This document shows positions 45,589 through 56,200 of a stretch of DNA of 64,000 bases, one piece after another. The first letter of the stretch is position 1. The number at the start of each line of letters is the position of its first letter. The notes under the pieces are model-generated. The model was not told the origin of the DNA. It did not search any database and was given only the letters and a program-made list of their open reading frames with translations. A program made the translations under genes and the position numbers. Source of the stretch: Candidatus Kapaibacterium sp. (GTDB lineage Bacteria > Bacteroidota > Ignavibacteria > Kapaibacteriales > WFXC01); NCBI GenBank assembly GCA_015490805.1, contig WFXC01000033.1:1-64000 (forward strand), read 5' to 3'.

Positions 45589-46908
45589 ATGCGTATTTTA
45601 AGCCGCTATGTCCTCCGGCTCCTATTGCCGCCGTTCCTTCTGGGCGCTGCGACGGTTGTCTTTTTGTTCCTGTTGCAGTTCCTAATGAAATACATCGATC
45701 AGCTGGTTGGAAAAGGACTCACTACCTGGATCATTGCACAGCTCATCGCACTGAACTTAGCCTGGATGATCGTTTTGGCTGTTCCGATGGGCGTCTTAGT
45801 AGCAACATTGATGGTCTATGGCAATCTGGGCGCTACGCACGAACTGACCGCCGTCAAAGCCGCCGGTGGCAGCCCCTGGCACTTGCTCCGCGCTCCCTTC
45901 ATCATTTCGATCTTTCTGGCTTTAGCGCTCTTTTGGTTCAATGACCGAGTCCTACCAGATGCAAATCACCGCGCCAAAGTTCTGCTGTATGACATCCAGC
46001 GAAAAAAGCCAACATTTGCCCTCACCCCCGGTCAGTTCTACCAGGGCATTGAAGGCTACAGTATTTTAGCCCGCAGCATCGATTCTGTCACCAACTGGCT
46101 CTACGGAGTAACGATTTATGAAAATCGGTTTCCGGGGCAATCCGCAGTGCTTTCTGCCGACAGTGCCCTGGCACAATTTACCGGAGATTTTCGATACATT
46201 GTCTTGCAGCTTTACAATGGTGAAATCCATCAATATCACCGTTCTGCGTCTCACCGAATCCGCAAAATTGTTTTTGCCCAGCACAAAGTCTACCTCGATG
46301 CTTCGGGATTTCTCTTTTCACAGACCGACGAAGAGCGATTTGTCCGGGGCGACCGCGAACTCAGCATTGCGGCGATGGAGCAGATCGTACAAGCAGCAAT
46401 GGAAGAACACCGCAAAGCGATGCAAAAGTTTCTGACAGCCATCGATCAGCATCTGGACTACCTGTTGCTGGGAATACCGCCGGCTGATACGCTGGATTCC
46501 GGTGTTCGCAAGCCAGTAGTGCAGCAAATCGATCGAGATCTCAACCAGCTCCAGTTACAAATTCTGAGTCCTGCAAGCCAGGCTCACGCTGCAGTTCTCC
46601 GAGCAAACCGCTATCGAGTCGAAATCCAGAAAAAGTATGCCATTCCTGCCGCCTGCATTGTCTTTGCCCTTATTGGTGGCTCCTTAGGAATGCTGACCCG
46701 CCGTGGCAATTTCGGTATCAGCGCTGCTATTAGTCTGGGATTCTACATCCTCTATTGGGCATTGCTCATTGGCGGAGAAAAATTAGCGGATCGGGGGATC
46801 ATTCCCCCGTGGATTGGAATGTGGAGTGCGAATATACTGATCGGCATTGGCGGTATTGCCACGCTCTGGCGGGTGATGAATGAACACTGGAAATTTCGCT
46901 CAGGATAG
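45589..46908 (+). CDS. LptF/LptG-family permease (YjgP/YjgQ), 439 aa
   Basis: Inner-membrane component of the lipopolysaccharide export machinery (LptBFG). Family features: N-terminal ILSRYVLRLLLPPFLLG, AVPMGVLVATLMVYGNLGATHELTAVKAAGGSPWHLLRAP (coupling helix for LptB), a periplasmic jellyroll region between helices 3 and 4, and a C-terminal set of three helices (IPAACIVFALIGGSLGMLTRRGNFGISAAISLGFYILYW). Whether it is F or G cannot be told. The ~190-residue region between ~160 and ~350 contains an inserted helical stretch (EQIVQAAMEEHRKAMQKF). Confidence 0.9.
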   Translation: MRILSRYVLRLLLPPFLLGAATVVFLFLLQFLMKYIDQLVGKGLTTWIIAQLIALNLAWMIVLAVPMGVLVATLMVYGNLGATHELTAVKAAGGSPWHLLRAPFIISIFLALALFWFNDRVLPDANHRAKVLLYDIQRKKPTFALTPGQFYQGIEGYSILARSIDSVTNWLYGVTIYENRFPGQSAVLSADSALAQFTGDFRYIVLQLYNGEIHQYHRSASHRIRKIVFAQHKVYLDASGFLFSQTDEERFVRGDRELSIAAMEQIVQAAMEEHRKAMQKFLTAIDQHLDYLLLGIPPADTLDSGVRKPVVQQIDRDLNQLQLQILSPASQAHAAVLRANRYRVEIQKKYAIPAACIVFALIGGSLGMLTRRGNFGISAAISLGFYILYWALLIGGEKLADRGIIPPWIGMWSANILIGIGGIATLWRVMNEHWKFRSG

Positions 46909-46930
46909 AGATTTTTTGTCCAGCACTTCT

Positions 46931-46938
46931 TAAATTTG
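46931..46938 (+). promoter_or_regulatory. Possible -7 element (TAAATTTG) upstream of the 46981 gene
   Basis: An exact TAnnTTTG match 43 bp upstream of the start codon. A TTTG occurs only 12 bases before it, too close for a normal -33 element, so only the -7 half is supported. Confidence 0.35.
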
Positions 46939-46980
46939 CAATCAGCATAGAGGTTTTGTCGAACAAAAATTGAGGCTCCT

Positions 46981-48834
46981 ATGCGCTCGATTTCCATCTT
47001 TTTCCTGATCTTTGGATTTCTTAGTATCGCCCACTCTCAGCAATGGTACGAACCGGTTGTTCCTGGAGAAACACAACCATCTGTAGCCCTTGCTCCTGCA
47101 CCTATATCGCCGTTACAGCTACAATACGCTATTTTCGATTCCTTAGTCAACGCCTATTCCTATTTTAGTTGGCGGCAGCAGCCCCTATGGTACGATCCTG
47201 ATGCCGATTTTCTGGTGACCATCAAACGTGGTGACCTCAACGGCAACGAAATCTATTATCGCTACTCCGGCGACCGGGGAGAAAGCTGGGTACCGCCGAT
47301 AGGACCAATCCAACTATCCAGCAGCGACATTCCTCGATACCCCAGTATTGCCGCAACGATTTTGTCAGACGGAGCTATCAGCGACACCATTTTTGTTTAC
47401 TTCTTCCCCATTGTGCTGAACAATTCTTGGGGATCTATTCAATCTGGAATGGCAGTTGGATCTGTGTTCTCAACTCAGCAAGTGAATGGAATCACCGCTG
47501 ACAATGGGCAAACTTACCCCATCGGTACCTCATCGAAATTACGCATCCTCGGTGATGGTGAAATGGCTTTGATTGTCGTTCAACTTTTCCCACCTCAGGG
47601 AGCTCCAACCAGTGAAAACAATGCTCTAGGCGCAATTCTATTTGACATCTTCAACGAAGAAGTTACCGCTTTTATCCCACCACAATGGGCGTCAACAGTC
47701 TTTCTGGATCCCGGCAACCCCAACTCTCGAACTTCCACCATTGTCAACGTTGACACAGACCCTGATGGCAATCTGTATTTCGGCGCTTTTGGTGTCTTTG
47801 CCAACGCTTCGGTTCTCAGGGCAGTGCCTGCGGTCTCCAAATCCACTGACGGTGGAGAAACCTGGAGCGACTTCGATACGTTTCCCTGGTCCGTGCTGGA
47901 AGAGTATCTACTGGAAGAGGGCGCTGAGCCCGATAGCTCGTTTATTTCTTTCGGACCAAAAGACTTTACTGTCACTGGCACAGACCAGTACACCTTCATT
48001 GTCCAGTGCTTTGAAGTGAATGCAAACAAGCGACAAAGTGGTCAGCCAGAACTCCGGCGCCTGCTGGAAATCAGCAAGGAGAATGGCGAATGGAAAGTGC
48101 GAACGGTAGCAGATATTTCTGGCTTCGTTATCGCATACGAGGACACCGATTTCAATCAAACCGGTAGTGAGGTCCAGGTCGCCCGAACCCCGGATGGATC
48201 AACGATTATGGCAAAATGGCTCGACTTTGTCGGTTACATTTCTCAGGATGACTTCGACGGAGATGGAAATGCGCCGGACACTGTGTTTACAACCGATGTT
48301 TTTGTCGCCTTCCGATCGGCAAATGCTACGACCTGGTCAGATCCGATCAATGTCACTCAGTCTTTGCTGCTGGATCGCATTACCCATATTGCGCCATTGT
48401 TACCGCCGGATCTCCAGAACATTCCTCTGCTCAACGTTATCTCCGTACCGGGACCAAACGAAACAACGCCGGAAGCGCAAGCCATTACGGCGCAGCGGCA
48501 ATTACTCCGCAAGCAATGGGTCACCATCACCCATTTTGCTCTGAATCCGACATCCGTTCCTGCAACCACGCCAGCACCATCACAACTGGATCTTCACGCT
48601 ACAATCCGAGCTGACCAGCGGCTGTGGATTTCCGTCCGGATGCCGCAGCCAGCCTCTGTGACGCTTGATCTCTACAGCCTGACCGGACAGCATATTGCCC
48701 GCGTCTTTGATGGAAACGTCGCCGGCTATCGTGAACTGATGTACAACGTGCAATCGCTACCGCCAGGCGCCTATCTCCTGCGACTGCAAACGAATGGACA
48801 AACAGAAGCAGCTAAAGTCGTTGTGAAGTACTGA
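46981..48834 (+). CDS. Secreted T9SS cargo protein of unknown function, 617 aa
   Basis: Exported protein with signal peptide MRSISIFFLIFGFLSIAHS. The body has sialidase-type Asp-box-like fragments (YRYSGDRGESWVPP, SKSTDGGETWSDF), so a beta-propeller is likely; no catalytic residues were identified. The last ~75 residues are a T9SS sorting domain (WISVRMPQPASVTLDLYSLTGQHIARVFDG, LPPGAYLLRLQTNGQTEAAKVVVKY), ending in the usual basic-Tyr form. It shares the Asp-box plus sorting-domain plan with the protein at 39856-42693 on the other strand. Terminated by the hairpin at 48910-48960. Confidence 0.8.
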   Translation: MRSISIFFLIFGFLSIAHSQQWYEPVVPGETQPSVALAPAPISPLQLQYAIFDSLVNAYSYFSWRQQPLWYDPDADFLVTIKRGDLNGNEIYYRYSGDRGESWVPPIGPIQLSSSDIPRYPSIAATILSDGAISDTIFVYFFPIVLNNSWGSIQSGMAVGSVFSTQQVNGITADNGQTYPIGTSSKLRILGDGEMALIVVQLFPPQGAPTSENNALGAILFDIFNEEVTAFIPPQWASTVFLDPGNPNSRTSTIVNVDTDPDGNLYFGAFGVFANASVLRAVPAVSKSTDGGETWSDFDTFPWSVLEEYLLEEGAEPDSSFISFGPKDFTVTGTDQYTFIVQCFEVNANKRQSGQPELRRLLEISKENGEWKVRTVADISGFVIAYEDTDFNQTGSEVQVARTPDGSTIMAKWLDFVGYISQDDFDGDGNAPDTVFTTDVFVAFRSANATTWSDPINVTQSLLLDRITHIAPLLPPDLQNIPLLNVISVPGPNETTPEAQAITAQRQLLRKQWVTITHFALNPTSVPATTPAPSQLDLHATIRADQRLWISVRMPQPASVTLDLYSLTGQHIARVFDGNVAGYRELMYNVQSLPPGAYLLRLQTNGQTEAAKVVVKY

Positions 48835-48909
48835 CAAATCAAAAGCAGCGAACACCGCTTTTCTTTGTGCAGGGGCATCTTAGCCTCGCACTTATTGGTA
48901 AAGCTCTCA

Positions 48910-48960
48910 CCCGGACATTGCTCAGTACGGTCGTTTCTACTGAGGATGTCCGGGTTTTTT
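48910..48960 (+). terminator. Rho-independent terminator with long stem
   Basis: CCCGGACAT pairs with ATGTCCGGG over 9 bp, extended inside by CTCAGTA / TACTGAG, and is followed by six T residues. It lies 76 bp after the T9SS cargo gene. Confidence 0.92.
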
Positions 48961-48996
48961 CGATACTCGCCTTCAGGAGAAGTGTCTTCCGTCAGG

Positions 48997-49557
48997 CTAC
49001 TGCTGTCGCTTTTTGTGGCGATCCGGTAGAATCACTTCTTCAAACCAGCGTCGAGCATATACTGCAAATGAAAAGATCAGCAGTGCAGAACTTAAGGAGA
49101 GAAAAGCATTAACGATCACTGGTTTGGATTGCAGCACCATTAGCACCAGGGTTGCAGCAACCGAGGTAACGGCTGCTCTGCCAACTGGCAATGACTGCAA
49201 CACCACTCCTTTGCGATACTTTGCATAGAGTCCACCCAGAAGAATCAATCCATCCCGGATCACAATAATTCCCAGATACCAGCCGGGCACAACGCCCTGA
49301 AAATAGAGCGTTAGCACTACAGCGGCAACAAAAATTTTGTCCACCAGCGGATCCAGAATTTTCCCCCATTCACTCTGCTGATGGAATTTCCGGGCAATCC
49401 AGCCATCCAGAAGATCCGAGACATAGGCAGCGACGCCCAGCGCAACCGCTACCTCCGGATAATGATTGAGCAACGCCCAGAGCGTCGGGAACAACAGCAC
49501 GAATCGCACGAGCGTCAACATATTGGGTATGGTCAGCAGCTTTTCTGCTTTTGCCAT
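48997..49557 (-). CDS. CDP-alcohol phosphatidyltransferase, PgsA-like, 186 aa
   Basis: Membrane enzyme that transfers a phosphatidyl group from CDP-diacylglycerol to an alcohol, probably glycerol-3-phosphate (phosphatidylglycerophosphate synthase). The CDP-alcohol motif D-x2-D-G-x2-A-R-x8-G-x3-D-x3-D is visible as DLLDGWIARKFHQQSEWGKILDPLVDK, split over residues ~47-73. Five or so membrane helices are predicted. The start at 49557 (MAKAEKLLTIPNMLTLVRF) is the common family beginning; a longer frame to 49665 overlaps the next gene and is rejected. It is the last gene of a likely operon with the SSS transporter, panC and gcdH, with gaps of 7, 6 and 16 bp. Confidence 0.87.
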   Translation of the reverse strand: MAKAEKLLTIPNMLTLVRFVLLFPTLWALLNHYPEVAVALGVAAYVSDLLDGWIARKFHQQSEWGKILDPLVDKIFVAAVVLTLYFQGVVPGWYLGIIVIRDGLILLGGLYAKYRKGVVLQSLPVGRAAVTSVAATLVLMVLQSKPVIVNAFLSLSSALLIFSFAVYARRWFEEVILPDRHKKRQQ

Positions 49558-49564
49558 CCTGCTT

Positions 49565-50971
49565 TCATCCTTTCCACTGACTCCACAACCATTGATACCC
49601 CAGCGTACACACTGCGGCGAACAAACCAACGAGCATCGGTTCAATGTCGTGCACAATAGGGACATTCTCCCCCATACTCTTCTGCAATCCGATCCACACC
49701 GATGCGGCTACCGATCCCATCAGCATCACGCGTTTTGCAACATCCGGCGAGATTGAGCGCTCTGGCACATAGCTCAGTAAGAGGGGCAACAGCAATCCCG
49801 ATACCGCAATGGAAGCGCTGTAGTAGATGAGCTGTACAATAGAGGGCAAGAGTAAGGCAAAGGCGATACAAAAAGCAGCAATAACACCTAAAGCAGCGCG
49901 GGTCAGCGCCACTTCCGAGATCTGCCACCGAAGTTTCCGGAGTAATGCCGGTAGAATATCATAGCTCAGGGTCATCGCACTAATAAAGCCATAGCTGTCC
50001 AGTGTGGACATAATCGTTGCCAGCAATGCCACGATAAAGAAACCTTTCAGGGCGACTGGCAACACAGTATCTGCCAGGACAGGATAACTCAGAAGCGGAT
50101 CCGAAAGGTTCGGGAAATACGCGCGGGCATACAATCCGCAGGACAACGTCATCAGATCGAACAGGAACCAGAACACCACGGCAATGCGAATCCCTTTTCT
50201 GGCAATCTCTGGGCGGCGCACCGCTGCACATCGTTGATGGAATCCGGGATCAACGAAGGTTTGCAAAGCGATAATGTACCACACCAGCAGAAACTGCCAC
50301 GAGTACGGACCCGGCAAATGCGTATGGGTTTCCGGCAATAACTGCCACATTGCGGCTGGCGATCCAAAGTGATCGAAGGTAAAAATAGTGAGCAGAACGA
50401 ACCCTGCATACATCAGCAGGAACTGCACGACATCCGTCCACACGCCGGCGCGAAATCCCCCGGTTACCAGATACCCCATAGAAAAAAGCGTTCCGATGAC
50501 AATTGCCACCCACCGTGGTAAATCGGCAAACACAGAGATCAGGAGCCCAAAGGAAAGCGCATACGAAACAGGTAATGTTAAAACAACGATGAGTACCGCC
50601 CCAATCAACGCAGCGGTGTTCCCATAGTGGCGTCGCAACTGCTCCGGAATCGTTCGTGCTGGCTGCTGCCGGATCGGCACTGCCATCACCGAAGCATACA
50701 GCAGCGCAACGATGTAATAGGGAAGAGCAAAAGCGAACCATTCGGCAATGCCAGCATTATATACAAACTCTCCCACCCCCAAGATCGCCCCATACCACGT
50801 TGCAACTAAGGTAGCCACAAAAAGCGGGAGAGTCAAAGAGCGTCCAGCCAGCAAAAAATCCTCTACTTCATCAGCAGCCTTTCTCCGACGCCGGGCTGTC
50901 AGGATTGCGATGAATCCCAGAGCTGCAAAATAGAGAAAGATCCAGCCATAATCAACCCATTGCAGCCTCAT
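49565..50971 (-). CDS. Sodium:solute symporter family protein, 468 aa
   Basis: Secondary transporter of the SSS (SLC5-like) family with about 13 membrane helices. Signature segments: DYGWIFLYFAALGFIAIL, DFLLAGRSLTLPLFVATLVATWYGAILGVGEFVYNAG, GFRAGVWTDVVQFLLMYAGF, VDPGFHQRCAAVRRPEIARKGI, and FFIVALLATIMSTLDSYGFISAMTLSYDIL (the S-T-x-D sodium-site helix). The gene lies 6 bp after panC, so uptake of pantothenate or a precursor is conceivable; PanF is in the same family. The substrate is not fixed by the sequence. Confidence 0.85.
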   Translation of the reverse strand: MRLQWVDYGWIFLYFAALGFIAILTARRRRKAADEVEDFLLAGRSLTLPLFVATLVATWYGAILGVGEFVYNAGIAEWFAFALPYYIVALLYASVMAVPIRQQPARTIPEQLRRHYGNTAALIGAVLIVVLTLPVSYALSFGLLISVFADLPRWVAIVIGTLFSMGYLVTGGFRAGVWTDVVQFLLMYAGFVLLTIFTFDHFGSPAAMWQLLPETHTHLPGPYSWQFLLVWYIIALQTFVDPGFHQRCAAVRRPEIARKGIRIAVVFWFLFDLMTLSCGLYARAYFPNLSDPLLSYPVLADTVLPVALKGFFIVALLATIMSTLDSYGFISAMTLSYDILPALLRKLRWQISEVALTRAALGVIAAFCIAFALLLPSIVQLIYYSASIAVSGLLLPLLLSYVPERSISPDVAKRVMLMGSVAASVWIGLQKSMGENVPIVHDIEPMLVGLFAAVCTLGYQWLWSQWKG

Positions 50972-50977
50972 CGGCAG

Positions 50978-51844
50978 CTATGGATTCGGCACCTGAACCA
51001 GAAGATTATCAATGAGGCGAGCGGAGGGCAAACGGGCAGCTACTAATAGGACTACGCGTGCACCCGGCGAGAATGCTTCCGGTTGCTCCAGCGTCTCCGC
51101 CAATGCCGCCGCTGCATAGTCAATGCGCAGCTCCGGAACGGCTGAGAGTACCTCCTGCATCCGTGCTTCAATGACTGACCGTCGTCGTTCACCCTGCAGT
51201 ATCACTGACTGTCCAGCTTGCAATGCCCGGTACAATGACAATGCTTTCTGCCGCTCCTCTGCGGACAGGTAGACATTGCGAGAGCTGAGCGCCAATCCAT
51301 CGGGCTCTCGCACGGTGGGCACCATTACCACTTCGATGGGAAAATTCAAGTCGCGTACTAACTGCCGAATCACCAGAAGCTGTTGATAATCTTTTTGCCC
51401 AAAATACGCTCGATCGGGCTGAACGATGTTGAACAATTTACTCACGACCGTAACAACGCCATCGAAATGCGTGGGTCGAAAAGCACCCTCAAACTTTTCG
51501 GTAATTCCACGAATGGACACCGTCGTTGCAAATCCCTCTGGATACATTTCTTCGACCGAAGGTGCAAACAGCACGTGGCTGCCTGCCTGCTCAGCTACCT
51601 GCAGATCCCGTTGCAGATCACGCGGATACCGTTCAAAATCCTCGGTTGGCGCAAACTGCGTTGGATTCACAAAATCCGAGGTCACAACGTATTCACATTC
51701 CTGCGCCGCCAGCCGAATCAAAGCGGCGTGCCCTTCGTGCAAATAGCCCATCGTCGGCACGAAGCCTATTCGCTTTCCCGCCGTTCGCTGCGCCTGCACC
51801 TGCTGCCGCAACTCCGCAATTGTCCGGGCAAGAACGATTGCCAT
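50978..51844 (-). CDS. panC: Pantothenate synthetase, 288 aa
   Basis: Condenses pantoate and beta-alanine with ATP to pantothenate, a step to coenzyme A. Family landmarks: GFVPTMGYLHEGHAALIRLAA with HxGH nucleotide motif, FVNPTQFAP, GAFRPTHFDGVVTVVSKLFNIVQPDRAYFGQKDYQQL, and REPDGLALSSRNVYLSAEER (KMSKS-like region). Normal length. It is in an operon with gcdH upstream and a sodium:solute symporter downstream; panB and panD are not in the window. Confidence 0.97.
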   Translation of the reverse strand: MAIVLARTIAELRQQVQAQRTAGKRIGFVPTMGYLHEGHAALIRLAAQECEYVVTSDFVNPTQFAPTEDFERYPRDLQRDLQVAEQAGSHVLFAPSVEEMYPEGFATTVSIRGITEKFEGAFRPTHFDGVVTVVSKLFNIVQPDRAYFGQKDYQQLLVIRQLVRDLNFPIEVVMVPTVREPDGLALSSRNVYLSAEERQKALSLYRALQAGQSVILQGERRRSVIEARMQEVLSAVPELRIDYAAAALAETLEQPEAFSPGARVVLLVAARLPSARLIDNLLVQVPNP

Positions 51845-51860
51845 CCACTCCGACGCTCAA

Positions 51861-53027
51861 TTAACAATGAAAAGCCTGAATACCGGTGATGTCTTCACCC
51901 AGAATCAGCGTATGAATATCGTGTGTTCCCTCATACGTTTTGACTGTTTCCAGATTCGCCATATGCCGCATCACCGGATACTCGTTGATAATGCCGTTTG
52001 CGCCAAGGATATCGCGAGCCAGCCGGGCACATTCCAGCGCCACTGCGACATTGTTGCGCTTGGCAAAGGAAACCTGTTGATACCGGCTCTTGCCGCTATC
52101 CTTAAGTTGCGCCAGGCGGTAATTAACCAACTGCGCTTTAGTAATTTCGGTGAGCATCCACACCAGTTTGTTTTGCACCAACTGAAACGACGCGATCGGG
52201 CGATCAAATTGAATGCGCGTTTTCGCATACTCCAATGCCACCTCATAACATTCCATCGCAGCCCCCACAGCACCCCAGGCAATCCCATAGCGCGCCTGTG
52301 TCAGACAGGACAGCGGTCCTCGCAATCCTTTGACCTGCAGAATGCTATCCTCTGGCACAAAACAATCCTGAAAAATCAACTCCGAGGTTACCGACGCCCG
52401 CAGCGAATGCTTTCCCTTCATTTCCTGTGTCGTAAACCCCGGCGTTCCTTTCTCAACCAGAAATCCGTGCACCACCCCATCGAGCTTCGCCCAGACGACA
52501 GCAACATCGGCGATCGATCCGTTGGTAATCCACATTTTTGCTCCGTTCAACACGTATCCCCCATCAACCTTAGTCGCTGTTGTTTTCATCCCGCCGGGAT
52601 TGGAACCGTAGTCCGGTTCTGTCAAGCCGAAACACCCAATGGCTTTGCCTGTTGCCAGCTTTGGAATCCACTTCTGCTTTTGTTCTTCAGTCCCGTAGGT
52701 CAAAATGGGATAAATCACCAGAGAATTTTGCACGGAGCAAAAGGAGCGTACGCCGGAATCTCCGCGTTCCAATTCCTGCATCGCAATGCCATACAACAAA
52801 TAACTGGCACCACTTCCTCCATACTCCGGCGGCGCCGTGATTCCCAGCAATCCCAGGTCTGCCAGTTTCGGCACCAGCTCCATCGGGAACGTTCCTGCCA
52901 TATAGTGATCTTCGATGATTGGCTTGACCTCCTGCTCCACAAAATCCCGCACCGTCTGGCGCAACAATAATGCGTCTTCGCTCAGCAGTTCGTCGATTTG
53001 AAAATAGTCAACACCGTGAAAAGCCAT
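51861..53027 (-). CDS. gcdH: Acyl-CoA dehydrogenase, glutaryl-CoA dehydrogenase-like, 388 aa
   Basis: FAD-dependent dehydrogenase; the best match among subfamilies is glutaryl-CoA dehydrogenase (glutaryl-CoA to crotonyl-CoA plus CO2; lysine and tryptophan breakdown). Features: RGDSGVRSFCSVQNSLVIYPI, FGLTEPDYGSNPGGMKTTA (FAD loop), LTQARYGIAWGAVGAAMECYEVAL, and ANLETVKTYEGTHDIHTLILGEDITGIQAF, where the Glu of YEGTHDIH is the catalytic base. Normal length for the family. The neighbours panC and a symporter do not inform on the substrate. Confidence 0.88.
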   Translation of the reverse strand: MAFHGVDYFQIDELLSEDALLLRQTVRDFVEQEVKPIIEDHYMAGTFPMELVPKLADLGLLGITAPPEYGGSGASYLLYGIAMQELERGDSGVRSFCSVQNSLVIYPILTYGTEEQKQKWIPKLATGKAIGCFGLTEPDYGSNPGGMKTTATKVDGGYVLNGAKMWITNGSIADVAVVWAKLDGVVHGFLVEKGTPGFTTQEMKGKHSLRASVTSELIFQDCFVPEDSILQVKGLRGPLSCLTQARYGIAWGAVGAAMECYEVALEYAKTRIQFDRPIASFQLVQNKLVWMLTEITKAQLVNYRLAQLKDSGKSRYQQVSFAKRNNVAVALECARLARDILGANGIINEYPVMRHMANLETVKTYEGTHDIHTLILGEDITGIQAFHC

Positions 53028-53262
53028 TTGATAATCCCTTTATTCCTTTCTGAACCCTTTGTGCAAACTGCAAATTTAGGCAATTTCTCCGGGACAATGA
53101 CCGGGCTGCGTCTCTTAGGTTCAACCGCAGTGGCTTGATTTGCGCTTCAGCAGCGTTTAGTCCGGCTATTGTCACCAGCTTCGCATCGGGCATAGGACTG
53201 CTTTCTCTCTGGAACGAGGACTACGATAAAATGTCGGGACGGCTGTGCTGTATCGGGCCACA

Positions 53263-53284
53263 GGAATGCTCCCTCCAGCATTCC
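53263..53284 (-). other. Hairpin just after the methyltransferase gene
   Basis: GGAATGCT pairs with AGCATTCC around a 6-base loop, 4 bp beyond the stop codon of the minus-strand gene at 53288. No T-tract follows on the minus strand, so classical termination is not shown. Confidence 0.5.
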
Positions 53285-53287
53285 CTT

Positions 53288-56200
53288 CTACCGTCTGCTC
53301 CGTGCCCGCTGCAATCGATCCCATACCAACTGGCACACCGTCCGGTATACAGCACTGCGTTCTTCGGCACTCAATTCCAGGGCATCAAACAGGATCTGAT
53401 CGAAAACCAGGCGATCCAGGAGGGGATCGGGATCCTGGCGAGCAATCGGAACCGATGACCGCGGATCAATTCCACATTCGACAAACACCGACTGCACCTT
53501 TCGAGCTCGCAGTGGAAGCGAAGAAAGCCGTGCTGGAGCATCTTCGAGCAGCACAATCCACGTATGTCGATATTCTTGCGGATCCACTTTCAGCAACCCT
53601 CCTCCCATCGAACTCCGTCCCAGTAGCTCCAGAAAGAGCCATCCAACAGGATGATTCAGCGTCCAGAAAATCGACCATTGCACAATGGGATCACTGGTGT
53701 GGATTTCGACAAAACTATTGCTCACCATCGCTTTCGCAGTATTTGCTGCGCACCAAAAGCGATCCCCATAGCCACACGGGGCGATCAATGGCGCTGCCGG
53801 ACGTGGAGGCAAATACCACCATCGTTGTTTTGCCCGAAGTGTGCGGCTGTGCGGAACGACAGTCTCTGTGCCATACTGCACGTATCGCGCAACGCTGGCA
53901 TCCTGCCAGTGAACAACATCTTTCGGCAGGAGCAGCAGTGCACGATCCACGGCTGCATCATTCAGTTCCAGCGTTGCCCTGCCCCGCGTCTTCATCACCG
54001 CCGGCTGCAAATACTGCTGTTCGATCTGAAATGCTGCAACCGTCCGGGGATGGACGAAGAAGAAATTATTTGCTCCTGTAGCATACCCTTCCCGGACTTC
54101 TGCCATTGTTCCCAGCGGATGGAGTTTCTTCCGTGCTTTGGTCCAGAGGTCAAAGAAAATCTTCGGCGCTTTTAAATACCAGCTTCCCCACTTCCCTGCC
54201 GTGTACCCCGAAGATTCCGACTGTCCACCGGTTGTTAACAACGCTTCAACCGTAACAGAGCGCACCCGCACCTCCTCCCATTCCGCCGCTTGCGTAATCA
54301 TTTGAAAGTCCCTCCACATTCTTCCTGACATTGCCGTGGCAAAGGAATGCCGGAAAGAGAGGAACTGGATGGAGTGCTCCAGTGGCACAGCCGGCTGCGG
54401 TGCTCCGGCAATAGTAATGACCGTATTGACCTCCGCCTGCTGAAAGGATCGCTTCGTTTTACTTTCCAGCACCCAGTACAGCGGTGCTGCCCGGAGGAAA
54501 AATTCCTGAAGGTGCGTCCCATACTGCGTGTTGAGCCACGAATTTGCACAAATAAACGCTAAGACTCCCCGATCGTTCAACAGCCGCAAAGCCCGCAGAT
54601 AAAAGTACGTGTAGAGATCCGACCGTCCGTTGAGCTTCCGCTGCGTTAGAGACTGCTTCTGGCGTTCACCGAAAAACGCTGGAAAATCCAGTGCTGCAAC
54701 CTGCGCCAACGCTCGACGGTACTCCATCGCTGAAAGCTGACTGGCGGGATCACCAATGCGCTCCCGCCGCAGATACGGAGGATTTCCGATGACAATGTCA
54801 AAACCGCCGCGACCGAAAAAAACCTCTGCAAATGCGATACTCCACACAAACGGTTTATCGAGCTCCCTGTTCTCCAGATGCTGTACAACCCGGCGCAGTG
54901 TTTCCACTTGCAATCGCCTTTCCTCTACATCAATGCCATTTGCACAAACTGGCCGCCCCGCTGGTTCTTGCCAGTGCCGAACTACGCTCTTCACCGTTTG
55001 CACTGCTGCATCGATGACCTCTTTCTCGCTGCGGCAGCGATGCTCAAAAAATGCCCGCTTTTTCTGTTCCAGCGTTTGGCAATACTTCGCAACGGACGCT
55101 CCCCCAGCATCTTTCCAGACAGGTAGTACGTGCTTTCCCAACCGCTGCACCAGAGCATCCGCCCTTTGCACAACGAAGCGCAAATCCGGCAAAAGTGGCT
55201 CTGCCGTGGTTTGCACAGTATCCGGTAACGCTGGGAAAAGGAACAACCAGAGTCGCAACTGGCAAATCCAGACCGCCCACGGGTCAACATCTACGCCATA
55301 CAGTGAGCTTCCCAGAACGTGCCTCTTCCACGCGCCAATCGTAAACTTTTTCCGATCAGTGGCAACGGCTGGATAGGTGTACAGTCGGTGCAGCAACCGT
55401 ACCAGCAACTGCCCCATTCCAACCAGAAAGGTGCCAGCTCCAACCGCTGGATCGCAAATGGTGATCCGTTCCAGCAACTTTCTGACCCGCCACACCTGAT
55501 CAGCGTCCAGCACCGCAGCATCCTCCTCAAAAACAAGCGTGCACAGGCGCTCGCGTGCTACGGTGCTATTTCGTTCCAGCCACTTCAGCACAGCCAGGCG
55601 GCACATTAGATCCCGCTCTTCCAGCGGCGTGTAGACAGCCGTTCGATGTTCTGCAACGTCGCGTTCGCACACCATTTCCAGAAAGCCGGGCGTAATTGCC
55701 AGGGTACGATCTTTGGCTTCATCTTCTTCCAGTTCGAATTCGTACCGGGAAAGAAAAGTCACAAAATCCACCACCGCTGCATCGGGCAACCACAGTCCCC
55801 GATCATCCAGCGACGGAAAGCGCTGAAAGAGATGAGGATGCAAATAGGGCGTTGAGTGTACAAGGGTCACCATTGCTGCTGGTAGTTTTTCGCCAGCTTC
55901 CACTATTTGCTTCGATGGAGGGCGATTGAATGTCTGAAAAAACAACGGTTCAAACCAATCTCGATACAGCCGGGCTGTCTGTCCCGTCCCCTGATATGCA
56001 GCAACGAGTGTACGCAGAAAGTTCCGATCTCCACCGAACCATCCCTTCCGCTGCACAAATCCCAGAAACAGCGTTCGGAGAGTGAACAGCAACGCAAAGC
56101 GGCGGCGGATCTCCACATCGGCGGATCCTTGCACAGACTGTGTCAAGCGATCCAGTTGCCGCTGCCATTGCTGATAAAAACGGCGGAGCATCACCTGACT

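Noticed and set aside
51867-52970. Plus-strand open frame of 367 codons
   Set aside because: It is entirely antisense to the glutaryl-CoA dehydrogenase-like gene and has no recognisable domain.
53245-54081. Plus-strand open frame of 278 codons (and another at 54756-55376)
   Set aside because: Both lie antisense to the methyltransferase, which has intact motifs; the translations are Pro/His/Ser/Arg-rich noise.
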